NCBI RefSeq assembly: GCF_949987515.2
Contig: NC_082689.1
Span: 104,446,957-104,510,956, forward strand
Length of the DNA stretch: 64,000 nt
Direction of reading: 5' to 3'
From: Delphinus delphis
Lineage: Eukaryota; Chordata; Mammalia; Artiodactyla; Delphinidae
The notes under the pieces are model-generated. The model saw nothing but the letters and a program-made list of their open reading frames with translations, was not told the origin of the DNA and did no database searches. Of this stretch, positions 48,791 to 60,702 are shown piece by piece. Both the position numbers and the translations under genes were made by a program. Numbering within the stretch: the stretch's first letter is position 1; every line of letters begins with the position of its first letter.

Positions 48791-49817
48791 GATTTTAAAA
48801 CATTATCATACAAGAATACATAGTTTTCTTTTATATTAAACAAGTAACCATTTCATGCCTGTGATTGTAAGTCCTTTCTCATCTTAATATTTTGTGAAGA
48901 AGAACAGAATGCTCTGGGAGTATTTCAAAATGCTTGCTTTCCCCCTCCCTCTGTTGTAAGGGGATTCTTCTCCAAGCTTCACTGTGAGGAGCTGGGAGAG
49001 CTCCTGGAGTTAAAACTCATAAAAGTGTGGAACGTGTCCCTCCCTGGAGTATTTAAGTCTCAAATGTGCCACGCTGAGCCCCTAGCATTCGTCAGTTGCA
49101 GTTTTTTTTCCTGCCCAGTGCTGTTTCCCACGGAGGTCTATGTTCCACTAAGTTGTGCCTCTCCGAACGCACCTGTCTTGGAGCAGCAGTTTGCCCATGA
49201 TTTCAGTTCTTGATGAACCTGAGAGGAACTGTTGATTCTCAATTTGTTCTGCCCTTTTCTCATTGTGAGGGCAGGAGCAGCCACACACAAGTTCCTGACA
49301 GGAAGGAAGTCCTCCACTCTTAAAGTTTTACACTTTTGTTTTTCTCTTTTTTGTTGATTCCCATAGTGAAATGTTTGTCTATGTTATGGATCTTTTTGCA
49401 AAGCAAGTTCTTTTACTGATGCTTCTTTTGGTGGTTGAAATGAATTATTTTTAGTTTTTATGTTTAGTAATTTCCCCCTCTTTCTTTCTTTCAGTTTTAT
49501 TTCACCACTCTTCTTCTAGCGTTTTGAGTTAGTTTATTTTTTTCCCATTATCTCTTGATTTTACTTTGATGCCTTTGTTCTGCTAACTCCATAGGAAAAT
49601 GGATGATCTGTATGTTACTAGGTCATAAGCCTCTTCAGGGCGAGGGTCATTCGTGTTTTCCTCACCACTGTACCTCAGTTCAAAACACAGCATGAAGCAC
49701 AAAGAAAGCGCATAATCCACAGTGGTTGGATAAGTGAATGAATAAATGGATGAATGCTAGATTTAGGGTGTTTGTCTTATTCCATATATTTTCCCTGTTT
49801 AAGTTTATTTGGCTGTT
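48791..49817. other. Unique sequence
   Basis: No recognised gene. 49570-49760 is weakly L2-like (AAGCCTCTTCAGGGCGAGGG). Confidence 0.35.
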
Positions 49818-50024
49818 TCTTTTTTTTTTTATGTGGTATGCAGGCCTCTCACTATTGTGGCCTCTCCCGTTGCAGAGCACAGGCTCGGGACGCGCAGGCT
49901 CAGAGGCCATTGCTCACGGGCCCAGCCGCTCCGCGGCATGTGGGATCTTCCCGGACTGGGGCACGAACCCGTGTCCCCCGCATCGACAAGCGGACTCTCA
50001 ACCACTGCGTCACCAGGGAAGCCC
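49818..50024 (-). mobile_element. Short-form CHR SINE
   Basis: T run, ATGTGGTATGCAGGCCTCTC, GGGATCTTCCCGGACTGGGG, ACCAGGGAAGCCC. No sure duplication found. Confidence 0.94.
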
Positions 50025-50049
50025 TGGCAACATTAAATGTTCTGCATAA

Positions 50050-50460
50050 AAAAGTGTTGCTTCTTTGATCAAATTGTACTATATATGCAATTTTATATCT
50101 TGCTTTGTAAAATTTAATCTGGTTATAATATTTTTTAATAAAGTTTTTAATAATGTTATTACAGATTCATTTCTATTCACTGGATGTATCATATCTTACT
50201 TAAATATTAACCTATTGATGTAAATTTGAGGTATTGCCAATTATTTTTGTTATTAAAAGAAATTATGGGAATATTTTTATGCCTGGAATTTTTAAAGTAT
50301 TATAGAAAGTTTCTTCACAATGAAAACCCTGTAGTGAAGTCTATGGGTCAAAGACATGAATATTTAATTGTTACATTTTAACACATGGTTTTCCAAAAGG
50401 GTAGTTCAAAATTTGGTAGCCACCAGCAGTATATGAATGTAATCATCTCTCTGCAGCTTT
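50050..50460 (-). mobile_element. Ancient L1M relic
   Basis: TATGGGTCAAAGACATGAAT, AGGGTAGTTCAAAATTTGG and TAGCCACCAGCAGTATATGA match, in decayed form, the reversed ORF2/3' region of old L1M elements. Confidence 0.6.
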
Positions 50461-51278
50461 GCTGATTTGGGGTGCTGTCCATTCCTGTCTCCCATCTCTG
50501 GACCAGTGCTCCTTGCACTACACTGTCATGAGTTTTTGTCTCTTTTCAGATCCTTAGAAACTTTCCCCGATTTCTCAAATGCAAAGAAGCTGAGAGACAG
50601 AAATATCAAAAATTAAGATAATTCACTTCATTATTTACTTCACTTATTCTTCTACTTAAAATAAATTAAGATTGCTTAAGCCTTTTTAGAGCCACAGAAG
50701 TACAAAGGAGAAAATAAGCCCCAAATGGCTCCTTTACGATTGAATGCATTTCACAGGTTGAAGAAGTCAACCGTGCATGGTGGAAGGGAATGGGAAGTGA
50801 AAGCCTCCTTTCCCATTTTCCTCTCCTGGAGGTAATGTATCTTTGATTCTTTTTAGAATAAATATATATATATACACTTAGTGATGAATTTAGAATATTT
50901 CATAGACTCTAAGATGCTTCGTGCCAGCCCTTTCCTGGCCTTACCAGAAAGTGCCAATGGACGTTCTTTACAGAAACCTCACCACTGTTGCCTGACTGGC
51001 AGTGGCTGTGAGAGGTCCTGGCTCTAAGAGAAGAGGCATTTTTTTAAAGAAAGGGTTAGCATGTTCATCACAGAGTCAACAGGGCTAACGGGGTGTATTT
51101 ATTTCCATATTTTGCAATCTATTATAAAAGGGTCATATTTTTCAGAGCGTTCTGTATCTTGCAGAGGAGTTAAAAAAAATTACATCAGGTCACACAATTA
51201 GTAATAGGAGGAGCAGGATTTGAAACAGATTCATCTGCTGTGGAATCGCATATTTAAAAAAAATTTTTATCTGCTTTG
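50461..51278. other. AT-rich unique sequence
   Basis: A TA run near 50864-50874. No gene seen. Confidence 0.35.
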
Positions 51279-51962
51279 TTTTTTTGAAGGTTGATTTTAA
51301 TGAACGAAAATTTCTGTATAAAAACATTTAAACTTTATCAAATGCTTTAAAAATACACACACACAGGTCCAAATCCAATACAGAATCTTTTGAACATTAT
51401 CATTTTTCACCTCAGCATAACGTGTAGAGGGATTTCTGGATAAAATTTACATGTGAAAAAAGACCCATAGTCTTACACATGCACGCACACAAGAGCACAC
51501 AATCACAATCAGGAAGAACTAAAGTATATGGTAAGAATGCAAACAGGATGGGAATGAATTTCTTGTAAAGCTTATATAAATGAATGCTACATGAGTAAAA
51601 GAAATTTCTAGACCAAGAGAAGATGCAGAGAGGGGGAAGAGAAAGCAGAGGTTAGTCTAACTCATTAATAAATAGTTTGAGAAGGTCATTCAAGAACAGT
51701 GAATTTGGGGAGTTATAGATAATCCCTAGTTTTCACCACCTCAAATTCTGTGAATCTGATAACTGATGATGCTTTGAAAGCGTCTATGTTTTCATTTTTT
51801 GTAGGTCTTGATTTGTTCATCATTATTTAAGTGTGGTTTGTCCCTTTTGGTGTTAATTCCTCCGTTCTCACTCAGTGTTATACCCAATTCACCAGAAGAG
51901 CCACAGTAAGAAATGATGGCAAGCACAGAGGACCGCAAGGGTGGCAGTCTCATGAATGGCAG

Positions 51963-52200
51963 TTAATAAGAGCCAGACTGCCTGGGTTTGCATTTCAGTG
52001 TCACTAGCAGCTAGCTGCCTGTTACTCAGCAAGCTCCTCGGCCACTCTATGTCTCATTTCCTCATCTTCAATTAGGGATCATTATTACCCACTTCACATA
52101 GGGCTATTAAGAGGATTTAAACAAGATAATCCATTTAAAGAATTTATCACACTGCCTGGCACAACTAAATGTGCAAAAAATGTTAGCTGAAGTTACTATT
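51963..52200 (+). repeat. MIR element
   Basis: CAGACTGCCTGGGTTTGCAT, CCTCATCTTCAATTAGGGAT, TTAAGAGGATTTAAACAAGA. It lies antisense within the 3' UTR part of the TFCP2 retrocopy, so it was probably already in the parent mRNA. Confidence 0.82.
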
Positions 52201-53044
52201 AGTCATAGAATTACAGGGGAATCAAAAGAAGAATTTTTTTCTTTCTCTGTATTTCTCTTTGATGAGGTTTTCAGAGGCAAAAAAGATTGAGGATCTAGTC
52301 TTATGAATATAGATGTTTGCTTTTATGTTAGAAAAAAATTACATGGCTCCATATCACAAAATTTAACATCTTTCCATTAAACATCACACAATTCTCATCA
52401 TCATTATGCCCTACACACACCTTAAATGATGTGGAGTTTCTATTGATATTCATCAACAATAGGGTCCAGAAATTTTAAAAAAGAAATAGTTGCAGAAATG
52501 CATGTTGGGCAGTAATCTGTGGGTGCCCTAAAAGCTTGGGCCAACACAGATGCCTGGGATTCTGCCTCCAAGGCCTGGACCCGCCCACACACAGTCAGAT
52601 GGGTCAGGTTCCTGCAGCCCTTCAAAGCTCCATTTGAGACCCCCTTCAAGAGGGGAGTTCCCAATAGGTGAAAGAAGCAGCAGCCACTGAGGATGGAATG
52701 CCCCACACCTACTTCAGTACGATATGATAGCTATCATTGGTTTCTGCTTTCATTGTGTCCAGAATAAAACAGGCTTCTTCCTGAAAGCTCTGTATCATCT
52801 CATCACTAATGAGCACACGGATTCCTGTGGGCCCCTGCTTGTGGACCTGGCTGATCTGGCAAGGGGAAACGCTGAAAAGCTGAGCAATTTTTTTCTGTCA
52901 GTTCAACATCTGTCAGTTCTTCTAGGTAGATAGTATGGTAAACGAAGAAAGTATTTGGGTCTCCATCCTCATGCTTCTCCTGCTGTTGTTGCTGCTCCCC
53001 CAGCTGCAAGGGTTCCTGACAAACATAAATGGTTAGACTTGGGC

Positions 53045-54076
53045 TCACATCAGGCCTTTTAATGCATTAAAAAGTCTGATTCCATCTGCAGGGCCACAGA
53101 TTTGAATCACATCATCTCTAGTTAGTTTCAACAAATCTGCCCCTGAAAAGTTTGTTAAAAGCCTCGTGAATGTGGAAAAACGGTTTCGATGCAACCACTG
53201 CAGAACCTCCTGAGGTGTGGTTGTTGGCAGGAGGTTATCTGTGACTGGAGGGGCCACTGGCTGGTGATTTGGTGAACCATTTCCTTCCCCAAGATAAAGA
53301 CTGCTATGGGAACTGCTGAAGCCAGGTGATGGGGAATTATTGACATACGTGATCTCAGGCCATGGAGAACACTCTGTGAGTATAGTTGTCTCATAGGAAG
53401 GTTGATACTTCTCCTTCTCATGAGGCGTTCGTTTCTCCATTTTCTCCCTGTCTGTTTTTTGTTTTCTGTCTGCACCTTTGGGCTTGAAGACTTCGATCTG
53501 GCAGCTGGCTGAGTGTAAGTGCTCAGTATATTCCCCATTCTTATTCTCCATGAAGGTATCAATTTGTACTCGAAATGGCACTCCCTTCTCTCCACCATGT
53601 TTCCTCATAGTGAACTCTGTGCTAATACAATGCACCTGATTAAACACAGATGTCCTCCTTGCAGGGTCCCACAGGAACTCCACTGTATTTAGTTGGTTTG
53701 GATTAGCCCTAGGATCGATTATACCCACAGACATTGGGATATCAAGAATGCTATCTCCAGGTGGGTTCCACCTCCAGCCTTCCAGCTGCTGATGTTCAGT
53801 GTATTGTAGCCGTCTGTCATGGAACACAACATGGAATATACTCTTCACCAATTTGCCATTAATTTCTGGTAGTTCTCCAAGTTTCCTGTTGTCTAGTATT
53901 CGGATTTCATAAGACTGGCCTTGATTGAGATATGTCAGGGTTTCATCATGGAGTTTCACTGCTGGAGAGGTGGCAGCACAAAGCACATATTGAAAAGGGA
54001 GGATTTTATTCTCATTGTCTGGAGGCAAACTTGACTCTTCTTGCTTAAAAATGGGCAATGCTAGGACATCACTCAT
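53045..54076 (-). CDS. 343-codon open frame surviving in the TFCP2 pseudogene
   Basis: Longest open frame in the window that is not from a repeat. It encodes the TFCP2 CP2 domain and SAM-like region but lacks the first ~39 residues and the C-terminal ~115 (dimerisation side) of the normal protein. Several normally conserved positions look changed (for example a Ser where I expect Arg in the GD-ILDI segment, where two residues also appear to be missing). This suggests relaxed constraint. No promoter or intron evidence for its expression is visible. It is listed so the frame is not lost, not as a claimed gene. Confidence 0.3.
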   Translation of the reverse strand: MSDVLALPIFKQEESSLPPDNENKILPFQYVLCAATSPAVKLHDETLTYLNQGQSYEIRILDNRKLGELPEINGKLVKSIFHVVFHDRRLQYTEHQQLEGWRWNPPGDSILDIPMSVGIIDPRANPNQLNTVEFLWDPARRTSVFNQVHCISTEFTMRKHGGEKGVPFRVQIDTFMENKNGEYTEHLHSASCQIEVFKPKGADRKQKTDREKMEKRTPHEKEKYQPSYETTILTECSPWPEITYVNNSPSPGFSSSHSSLYLGEGNGSPNHQPVAPPVTDNLLPTTTPQEVLQWLHRNRFSTFTRLLTNFSGADLLKLTRDDVIQICGPADGIRLFNALKGLM

Positions 54077-54198
54077 GCTACAGGCACCAGCACGCAGTTG
54101 TGGCCGATCCCGGATAATCTAGCATCAGAGTCCTGCACAGCCGGGATTCAGTCACCTCATCCGTCAGAGGCAGCTTCAGAGCCCATGCCATCCTGGCT

Positions 54199-54921
54199 CC
54201 TTCCTTTTGCGCCAGGAGACACCGTTTCTAGTACAAAGGCGAGTAGTGTGAGTCTACCCAACGGGGGCAAGACTGCAAGACTGTAGAAAACTCCAAACCA
54301 AGATCTCCCACGCAATACTCACCAGCTGCCCCCAAGCCGCACCCGCACTGCCCGCACAACTAATCTCCCGCACCCTATGCTCCTCGCTCTTGGCTGCCCT
54401 GACTTCCAGAATCCCTCCCCCTCCCCCCTCCCCAGCCCTCTGGGGCTGCGCGAGGGTCCTCTGGCTTAACTCTTCCAGACTGCCCAAAGGCAACACTGAA
54501 CTCCTCTCACTTCTACTCTTTGGGCTCTCCCCTTGAACTCGTGGTGGGCACTCGCTGCTTTCCAAACAGACCGGCAGCAGCCACCCGCTGCCTACCCTGC
54601 GCTCCCACGCCGCTTTCGCAACTTTTCCCCCACCCCTTTCTGCGGGAAACCCCCTCCCCCTCGGGAACCGGTCTCCTTACCCCTCCAGGCCTCTCTTCCC
54701 ATCAGTCCCAAGATCACTTCTGGTAACGCCTTCTCAATCCCATGGCTCTTAGGACCAAATCCAGGTTCCTGCTGAGTTGTCTCCCTGCCCTGTGCAGCCC
54801 CCCACGGTCTGGAAGCATGGATGGAGAAAGCTCAGCACTGGCTTGAATCCTAGACTCACCAGGCTCCTCCAGCGGCCGCAGCCCCATCACCAAACAATCA
54901 TGGCACCCTCTTCCTTCACCC
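54199..54921 (-). other. GC- and CpG-rich 5' part of the TFCP2 retrocopy or its flank
   Basis: Strikingly GC-rich compared with its AT-rich surroundings, with a NotI-type GCGGCCGC near 54870 and several other CpGs. It lies directly upstream of the pseudogene start codon on the minus strand and probably includes the TFCP2 5' UTR. Two minus-strand splice-donor-like sites, CTG|GTGAGTATTG (complement of about 54313-54325) and CCTG|GTGAGTC (complement of about 54853-54863), are unexpected in a spliced copy. Either this part is not all exon, or the matches are chance. Confidence 0.5.
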
Positions 54922-54957
54922 TATCTGCTTCCTTTTATTCCCATTAATGTGACTACT

Positions 54958-55128
54958 AGAAAACTTTATTTTAATTATTTATTTTAAATTTATTTCATTG
55001 AGGTACAGTTGGTTTACAATGTTGTGTTAATTTCTGCTATACAGCAAAGTGATTCAGTTACACATACATATTCATCCTTTTTCATATTCTTTTCCACTAT
55101 GGTTTATCACAGGATATTGGATATAGTT
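54958..55128 (-). mobile_element. L1 3' end
   Basis: TTCATTGAGGTACAGTTGGT, TATACAGCAAAGTGATTCAG, TTATCACAGGATATTGGATA. Only about 170 bp. Confidence 0.88.
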
Positions 55129-55369
55129 CCAATAGTGGGGTTTGGGCAAGGGATTGCATGCCTAGTGAAGGAGTGAGCCGTATGCATCATATTTTTGCAA
55201 AATGGCCTTCAGTTCTAGATGTTACAGAAATATTTTACACAAAATGATGAACCCGACAGTTATCTCAAATTTAGAGCTGAGGAACTTTCCTAGGACAAGC
55301 TCAGAGGCAGGTGAAGAACTTGGTAGTGGAGTGAACTTTGGTTGCCGGCAGGAAGCAAGGCTGTTGCAT

Positions 55370-55500
55370 TGACTCTGGTCTTGACTCAACGTAAAACATT
55401 GAACTAATCGTTCCTCTGTGCCTCAGTTTCCTCATCTGCAAAATGGGAGAAGCTGGACTGAAATACGAATATACCTTAAATTCAACAATTCTATGACAGT
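55370..55500 (+). repeat. MIR fragment
   Basis: CTGTGCCTCAGTTTCCTCAT and CTGCAAAATGGGAGAAGCTG are the MIR 3' half. Confidence 0.8.
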
Positions 55501-56237
55501 TTCTTTGAACCTATAGTTTTGTTGGGTAGGAAGAAAAAACTTCATAGAAATTGGTGTTTAGGGATGAAGTTTTTTCAGCTTTGGCTGGTAGCAGTAAGAA
55601 TTATTCCTACTTAAAACTTTCAAAAGGAGACTTCCCTGGTGGTCCAGGGGTTAAGACTCCATTCTTCTGGAGTTTCACAGTTTTCCTGGATATTTCCCGG
55701 TCTACAGGAGCCGTGTGCCTGACAGGGTCTTGGTGCTCTGGCTGGGTGTGAGGCGTGAGCCTCTGAGGTGGAAGAGTCGAGTTCAGGACATTGGTCCACC
55801 AGAGGATTCCCAGCACCACATAAGATCAAATGACGAAAGCTCTCCCAGAGATCTCCATCTCAACACTGAGACCCAGCTCCACTCAACGACCAGCAAGCTC
55901 CAGTGCTGGACACCCCATGCCAAACAACTAGCAAGACAGGAACACAACCGCACCCATTAACAGAGAGGCTGCCTAAAGTCATAATAAGTTCACAGACACC
56001 CCAAAACACACCACCAGATGCAGTCCTGCCCACGAGAAAGACAGGATCCAGGCTCACCCATCAGAACACACACACAAGTCCCCTCGACAAGGAAGCCTAC
56101 ACAACCCACTGAACCAACCACACCCACTGGGAACAGACACCAAAAAACAACAGGAACTATGAACCTGCAGCCTGTAAAAAGGAGACCCCAAACACAGTAA
56201 GTTAAGCAAAAAAAGAAAACAGAGAAATAAACAGCAG

Positions 56238-57093
56238 ATGAAGGAGCAAGGTAAAAGCCCACCAGACCAAACAAATGAAGAGGAAATAAGGAGTCTACCT
56301 GAAAAAGAATTCAGAGTAATAATAGTAAAGATGATCCAAAATCTTGGAACTAGAAAGGAGAAAATACAAGAAACATTTAACAAGGACCTAGAAGAACTAA
56401 AGAACAAAAAAACAATGATGAACAACACAATAGATGAAATTAAAAATTACCTAGAAGGAATCAATAGCAGAATAACTGAGGCAGAAGAATGGAAATGACC
56501 TGGAAGATAAAACAGTGGAAATAACTACTGCAGAGCAGAAAAAAGAAAAAAAGAATGAAAAGAATTGAGGACCATCTCAGAGACTTCTTGGACAAAATTA
56601 AACACTCCAACATTCGAATTATAGGGGTGCCAGAAGAAGAGGAAAAAAAAAAAAGACAGAGAAAATATTTGAAGAGATTATAGTTGAAAACTTCCCTAAT
56701 ATGGGTAAGGAAAGAGTCAATCAAGTCCAAGGAGCACAGAGAGTCCAAAAACCAAGGAGAAACATGCCAAGACACATATTAATCAAACTATCAAAAATTA
56801 AACACAAAGAAAAAATATTAAAAGCAGCAAGGGGAAAGCAGTAAATAATATACAAGTGAATCTCCTAAAGGTTAACAGCTGGTCTTTCAGCAGAAACTCT
56901 GCAGGCCAGAAGGGAGTGGCAGGACATATTTAAAATGATGAAAGGGAAAAACCTACAACCAAGATTACTCTACCCAGCAAGAATCTCATTCAGATTCAAC
57001 AGAGAAATTAAACACTTTACAGATAAACAAAAGCTAAGAGAATTCAGCATCACAAAACCAGCTGTACAACAAATGCTAAAGGAACTTCTCTAG
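56238..57093 (+). pseudogene. L1 ORF1 remnant
   Basis: The first frame (56238-56498) has the coiled-coil region with SLPEKEFRVIIVKMIQNLG and EEWK. Later parts are out of frame but end in the characteristic MLKELL-stop text near 57093. It would encode the RNA-binding ORF1 protein if intact. Confidence 0.88.
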
Positions 57094-57150
57094 GCAGGAA
57101 CACAAGAGAAGGAAAAGATTTACAATAACATACCCAAAACAATCAAGAAA

Positions 57151-57884
57151 ATGGTAATAGGAACATACATATTGATAACTACCTTAAATGTAAATGGATT
57201 AAATGCTCTAACCAAAAGACAGAGACTGGCTGAATGGATACAAAAACAAGACCCACACATATGCTGTCTACAAGAGATCCACTCCAGACCCAGGGACTCA
57301 TACAGACTGAAAGTGAGGGGATGGAAAAAGATATTCCATGCAAATGGAAATCAAAAGAAAGCTGGAGTAGCAATTTTCATATCAGACAAAAGAGACTTTA
57401 AAATGAAGACTATTACAAGAGACAAAGAAGGAAACTACATAATGATCAAGGGATCAATCCAAGAAGAAGATATAGCAATTATAAATATTTATACACCCAA
57501 CATAGGAACACTTCAGTACATAAGGCAAATGCTAACAGCCATAAAAGGGGAAATCGACAGTAACACAATCATAGTAGGAGATTTAATACCCCACTTTCAC
57601 CAATGGAAAGATCATCCAAAATGAAAATAAACAAGGAAACACAAGCTTTAAATGATAGTTTAAACAAGATGGACCTAATTGATATTTATAGGACATTCCA
57701 TCCGAAAACAACAGAAAGAATACATTTCTTCTCAAGTGCTCATGGAACATTCTCCAGGAAAGATCATATCTTGGGTCACAAATCAAGCTTTGGTAAATTT
57801 AAGAAAATTGAAATCATATCAAGTATCTTTTCCGACCACAATGCTATGAGACTAGATGTCAATTACAGGAAAAAAAATCTGTAA
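57151..57884 (+). pseudogene. L1 ORF2 endonuclease-domain remnant
   Basis: Two adjoining frames give the APE-type endonuclease: TLNVNGLN with the metal-site Asn and ICCLQEIH with the catalytic Glu (57151-57624). After a frameshift come SSAHGTFSRKDHILGHK and the SDHNAM box with the catalytic His (57603-57884). The key motifs are readable but the frame is broken near 57600. Confidence 0.92.
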
Positions 57885-58213
57885 AAAAATATAAACACAT
57901 GGAAGTAAACAATACACTACTAAATAACCAAGAGATCACTGAAGAAATCAAAGAGCAAATCAAAAAATACCTAGAAACAAATGACAATGCAAACACGATG
58001 ACCCAAAACCTATGGGATAAAGCAAAAGAAGTTTTAAGAGGGAGGCTTATAACAATTCAATCCTACCTCATAAAGCAAGAAACATGTCAAATAAACAACC
58101 TAACCTTACACCTAAAGCAATTGGAGAAGGAAGAACAAAAAAACCCCAAAAGAAGCAGAAGGAAAGAAATAATAAAGATCTGATCAGAAATAAATGAAAA
58201 AGAAAAGAAGGGG

Positions 58214-59911
58214 ATGATAGCAAAGCTCAATAAAAGTAAAAGCTGGTTCTTTGAGAAGATAAACAAAATTGATAAACCATTAGCCAGACTCATCAAGAAA
58301 AAAAGGGAGAAGACTCAAATCAGTAGAATTATAAATGAAGAAGGAAAAGTAACGACTGTCACTGCAGAAATACAAAGGATCGTGAGAGATTACTACAAGC
58401 AACTATATGCCAATAAAATGGACAACCTGGAAGAAATGGACAAATTCATAGAAAAGCACAACCTTCTGAGACTGAATCAGGAAGAAATAGAGAATATAAA
58501 TAGAACAATCCCAAGCACTGAAATGGAAACTGTGGTTAAAAATCTTCCAACAAACAAAAGCCCAGGAGCAGATGGCTTCATAGGCGAATTCTACTAAACA
58601 TTTAGAGCAGAGCTAACACTTATCCTTCTCAAACTCTATATAAATATAGCACAGGGAGGAACACTATGAGGTCATCATAACCCTGATACCAAAACCAGAC
58701 AAAGATGCCACAAAAAAGACAACTAAAGGCCAATATCACTGATGAAAATAGATGCAAAAATCCTCAACAAAATACTAGCAAACAGAATCCAACAGCACAT
58801 TAAAAGGATCATACACCATGATCAATTGGGGTTTATCCCAGGAATGCAAGGATTCTTCAATATACACAAATCAATCAATGTGTTACACCATACTAACATA
58901 TTGAAGAATAAAAACCATATGATCTTCTCAACAGATGCAGAAAAAGCTTTTGAGAAAATTCAACACCGATTTATGATAAAACCCTCCAGAACGTAGGCAT
59001 AGAGGGAACCTACCTCAGCATAATAAAGACCATATATGAGAAACCCACAGCCAACATCATTCTCAATGTTGAAAACCTGAAACCATTTCCACTAGGATCA
59101 GGAAAAAGACAAGGTTGCCCACTCTTACCACTCTTATTCAACATAGTTTTGGAAGTTTTAGCCACAGCAATCAGAGAAGAAAAGGAAATAAAAGGAATCC
59201 AAATCAGAAAAGAAGAAGTAAAGCTGTCACTGTTTGCAGATGACATGATACTATACATAGAGAATCCTAAAGATGCTACCAGAAAACTACTAGAGCTAAT
59301 CAATGAATTTGGTAAAGTAGCAGGATACAAAATTAATGCACAGAAATCTCTTGCATTCCTATACACTAATGGTGAAAAATCTGAAAGATAAATTAGGGAA
59401 ACACTCCCAATTACCTTTGCAAAAAAAGAATAAAATACCTAGGAGTAAACCACCTAAGGAGACAAAAGACCTATATGCAGACAAGTATAAGACCCTGGTG
59501 AAAGAAATTAAAGATGATACAAACAGGTGGAGAGATATGCCAGGTTCTTCAATTGGAAGAATCAACATTGTGAAAATGAGTATACTAGCCAAAGCAATCT
59601 ACAGATTCAGTGCAATCCATATCAAACTACCAATGGCACTTTTCACAGAACTAGAACAAAAAATTTCACAATTTGTATGGAAACACAAAAGACCCCGAAT
59701 AGCCAAAGCAATCTTGAGAAAGAAAAATGGAGCTGGAGGAATCAGGCTCCTGGACTTCAGACTATACTACAAAGCTACAGTAATCAAAAGAGTATGGTAC
59801 TGGCACAAAAACAGAAATATAGATAAATGGAACAGGATAGAAAGCCCAGAGATAAACCCATGTATCTATTGTCAACTAATCCATGACAAAGGAGGTAATA
59901 ATATACAATAG
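58214..59911 (+). pseudogene. L1 ORF2 reverse-transcriptase remnant
   Basis: Successive frames hold [13 protein letters not shown] (58214-58597), [21 protein letters not shown] (58742-58996), the [12 protein letters not shown] catalytic box (59149-59391), and the downstream [20 protein letters not shown] and [23 protein letters not shown] text (59336-59911). Stops at 58596 and 58996 and several shifts separate them. Confidence 0.93.
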
Positions 59912-59971
59912 AGAAAAAACAGCCTCTTCAATAATTGGTGCTGGGAAAACTGGACAAATACGTGTAAAAGA

Positions 59972-60702
59972 ATGAAATTAGAACACTCCCTAACACCATA
60001 CACAAAGATAAACTCAAAATGGATTAAAGACGTAAATATAAGGCCAGACACCATCAAACTCTTAGAGGAAAACATATGCAGAACACTCCATGACATAAAT
60101 CACAGCAAGATCCTTTTTGACCCACCTCCTAGAGAAATGGAAATAAAAACAAAAATAAACAAATGGGACCTAATGAAACTTAAAAGCTTTTGCATAGCCA
60201 AGGAAACCATAAACAAGACAAAAAGACAACCCTCAGAATGGGAGAAAATATTTGCAAATGAAGCAACCAACAAAGGATTAATCTCCAAAATTTATAAGCA
60301 GCTCATGCAGCTCAATATCAATAAAATAAAGAACCCAATCCACAAGTGGAAGAAGACCTAAATAGACTTTTCTCCAAAGAAGGTATATAGATTGCCAACA
60401 AACACATGAAAGGATGCTCAACATCACTAATCATTAGAGAAATGCAAATCAAAACTACAATGAGGTATCACCTCACACCGGTCAGAATGGCCATCATCAA
60501 AAAATCTAGAAACAATATATACTGGAGAGGATGTGGAGAAAAGGGAACCCTGTTGCACTGTTGGTGGGAATGTAAATTGATACAGCCACTATGGAGAACA
60601 GTATGGAGGGTCCTCAAAAAAGTAAAAATAAAACTACCATATGACCCAGCAGTCCCACTACTGGGCAAATACCCTGAGAAAACCATAATTCAAAAAGAGT
60701 GA
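59972..60702 (+). pseudogene. L1 ORF2 C-terminal remnant
   Basis: Frames 59972-60361 and 60406-60702 carry [40 protein letters not shown], and the Cys-rich end with [20 protein letters not shown]. This is the normal ORF2 C-terminal order, with one break between the two frames. Confidence 0.92.

Larger units (their letters stand above)
51279..54921 (-). pseudogene. TFCP2 (pseudogene): TFCP2 (LSF/CP2) processed pseudogene
   Basis: Retrocopy of the mRNA for TFCP2, a grainyhead-family transcription factor of the nucleus. The minus strand keeps one uninterrupted frame of 343 codons (54076 down to 53045), starting at the internal [10 protein letters not shown] methionine. It covers the CP2 DNA-binding domain (segments such as EGWRWN and [20 protein letters not shown]) and the SAM-like domain ([20 protein letters not shown]), with no introns. 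The normal start lies near 54198 (MAWALKLPL), but small deletions between there and 54076 break the frame. A 1-nt deletion near 53047 creates a TGA after NALKG. The frame resumes 1 nt off (LTIYVCQE, then a shortened Gln run), and an extra A in the A-run at 52888-52894 shifts it again. The last part then reads through to the natural TAG near 52710. The 3' UTR ends with ATTAAA (complement of 51296-51301) and a short A tail (51279-51285). Residue comparisons with TFCP2 are from memory of the family. The 5' limit is uncertain. Confidence 0.93.

Noticed and set aside
51279..54921. The parental TFCP2 gene
   Set aside because: It has no introns, an A tail after ATTAAA, and frameshifts. These are the marks of a processed copy.
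57151..60702. Active L1 ORF2
   Set aside because: Endonuclease and reverse-transcriptase motifs are readable but split over at least six frames with several stops.
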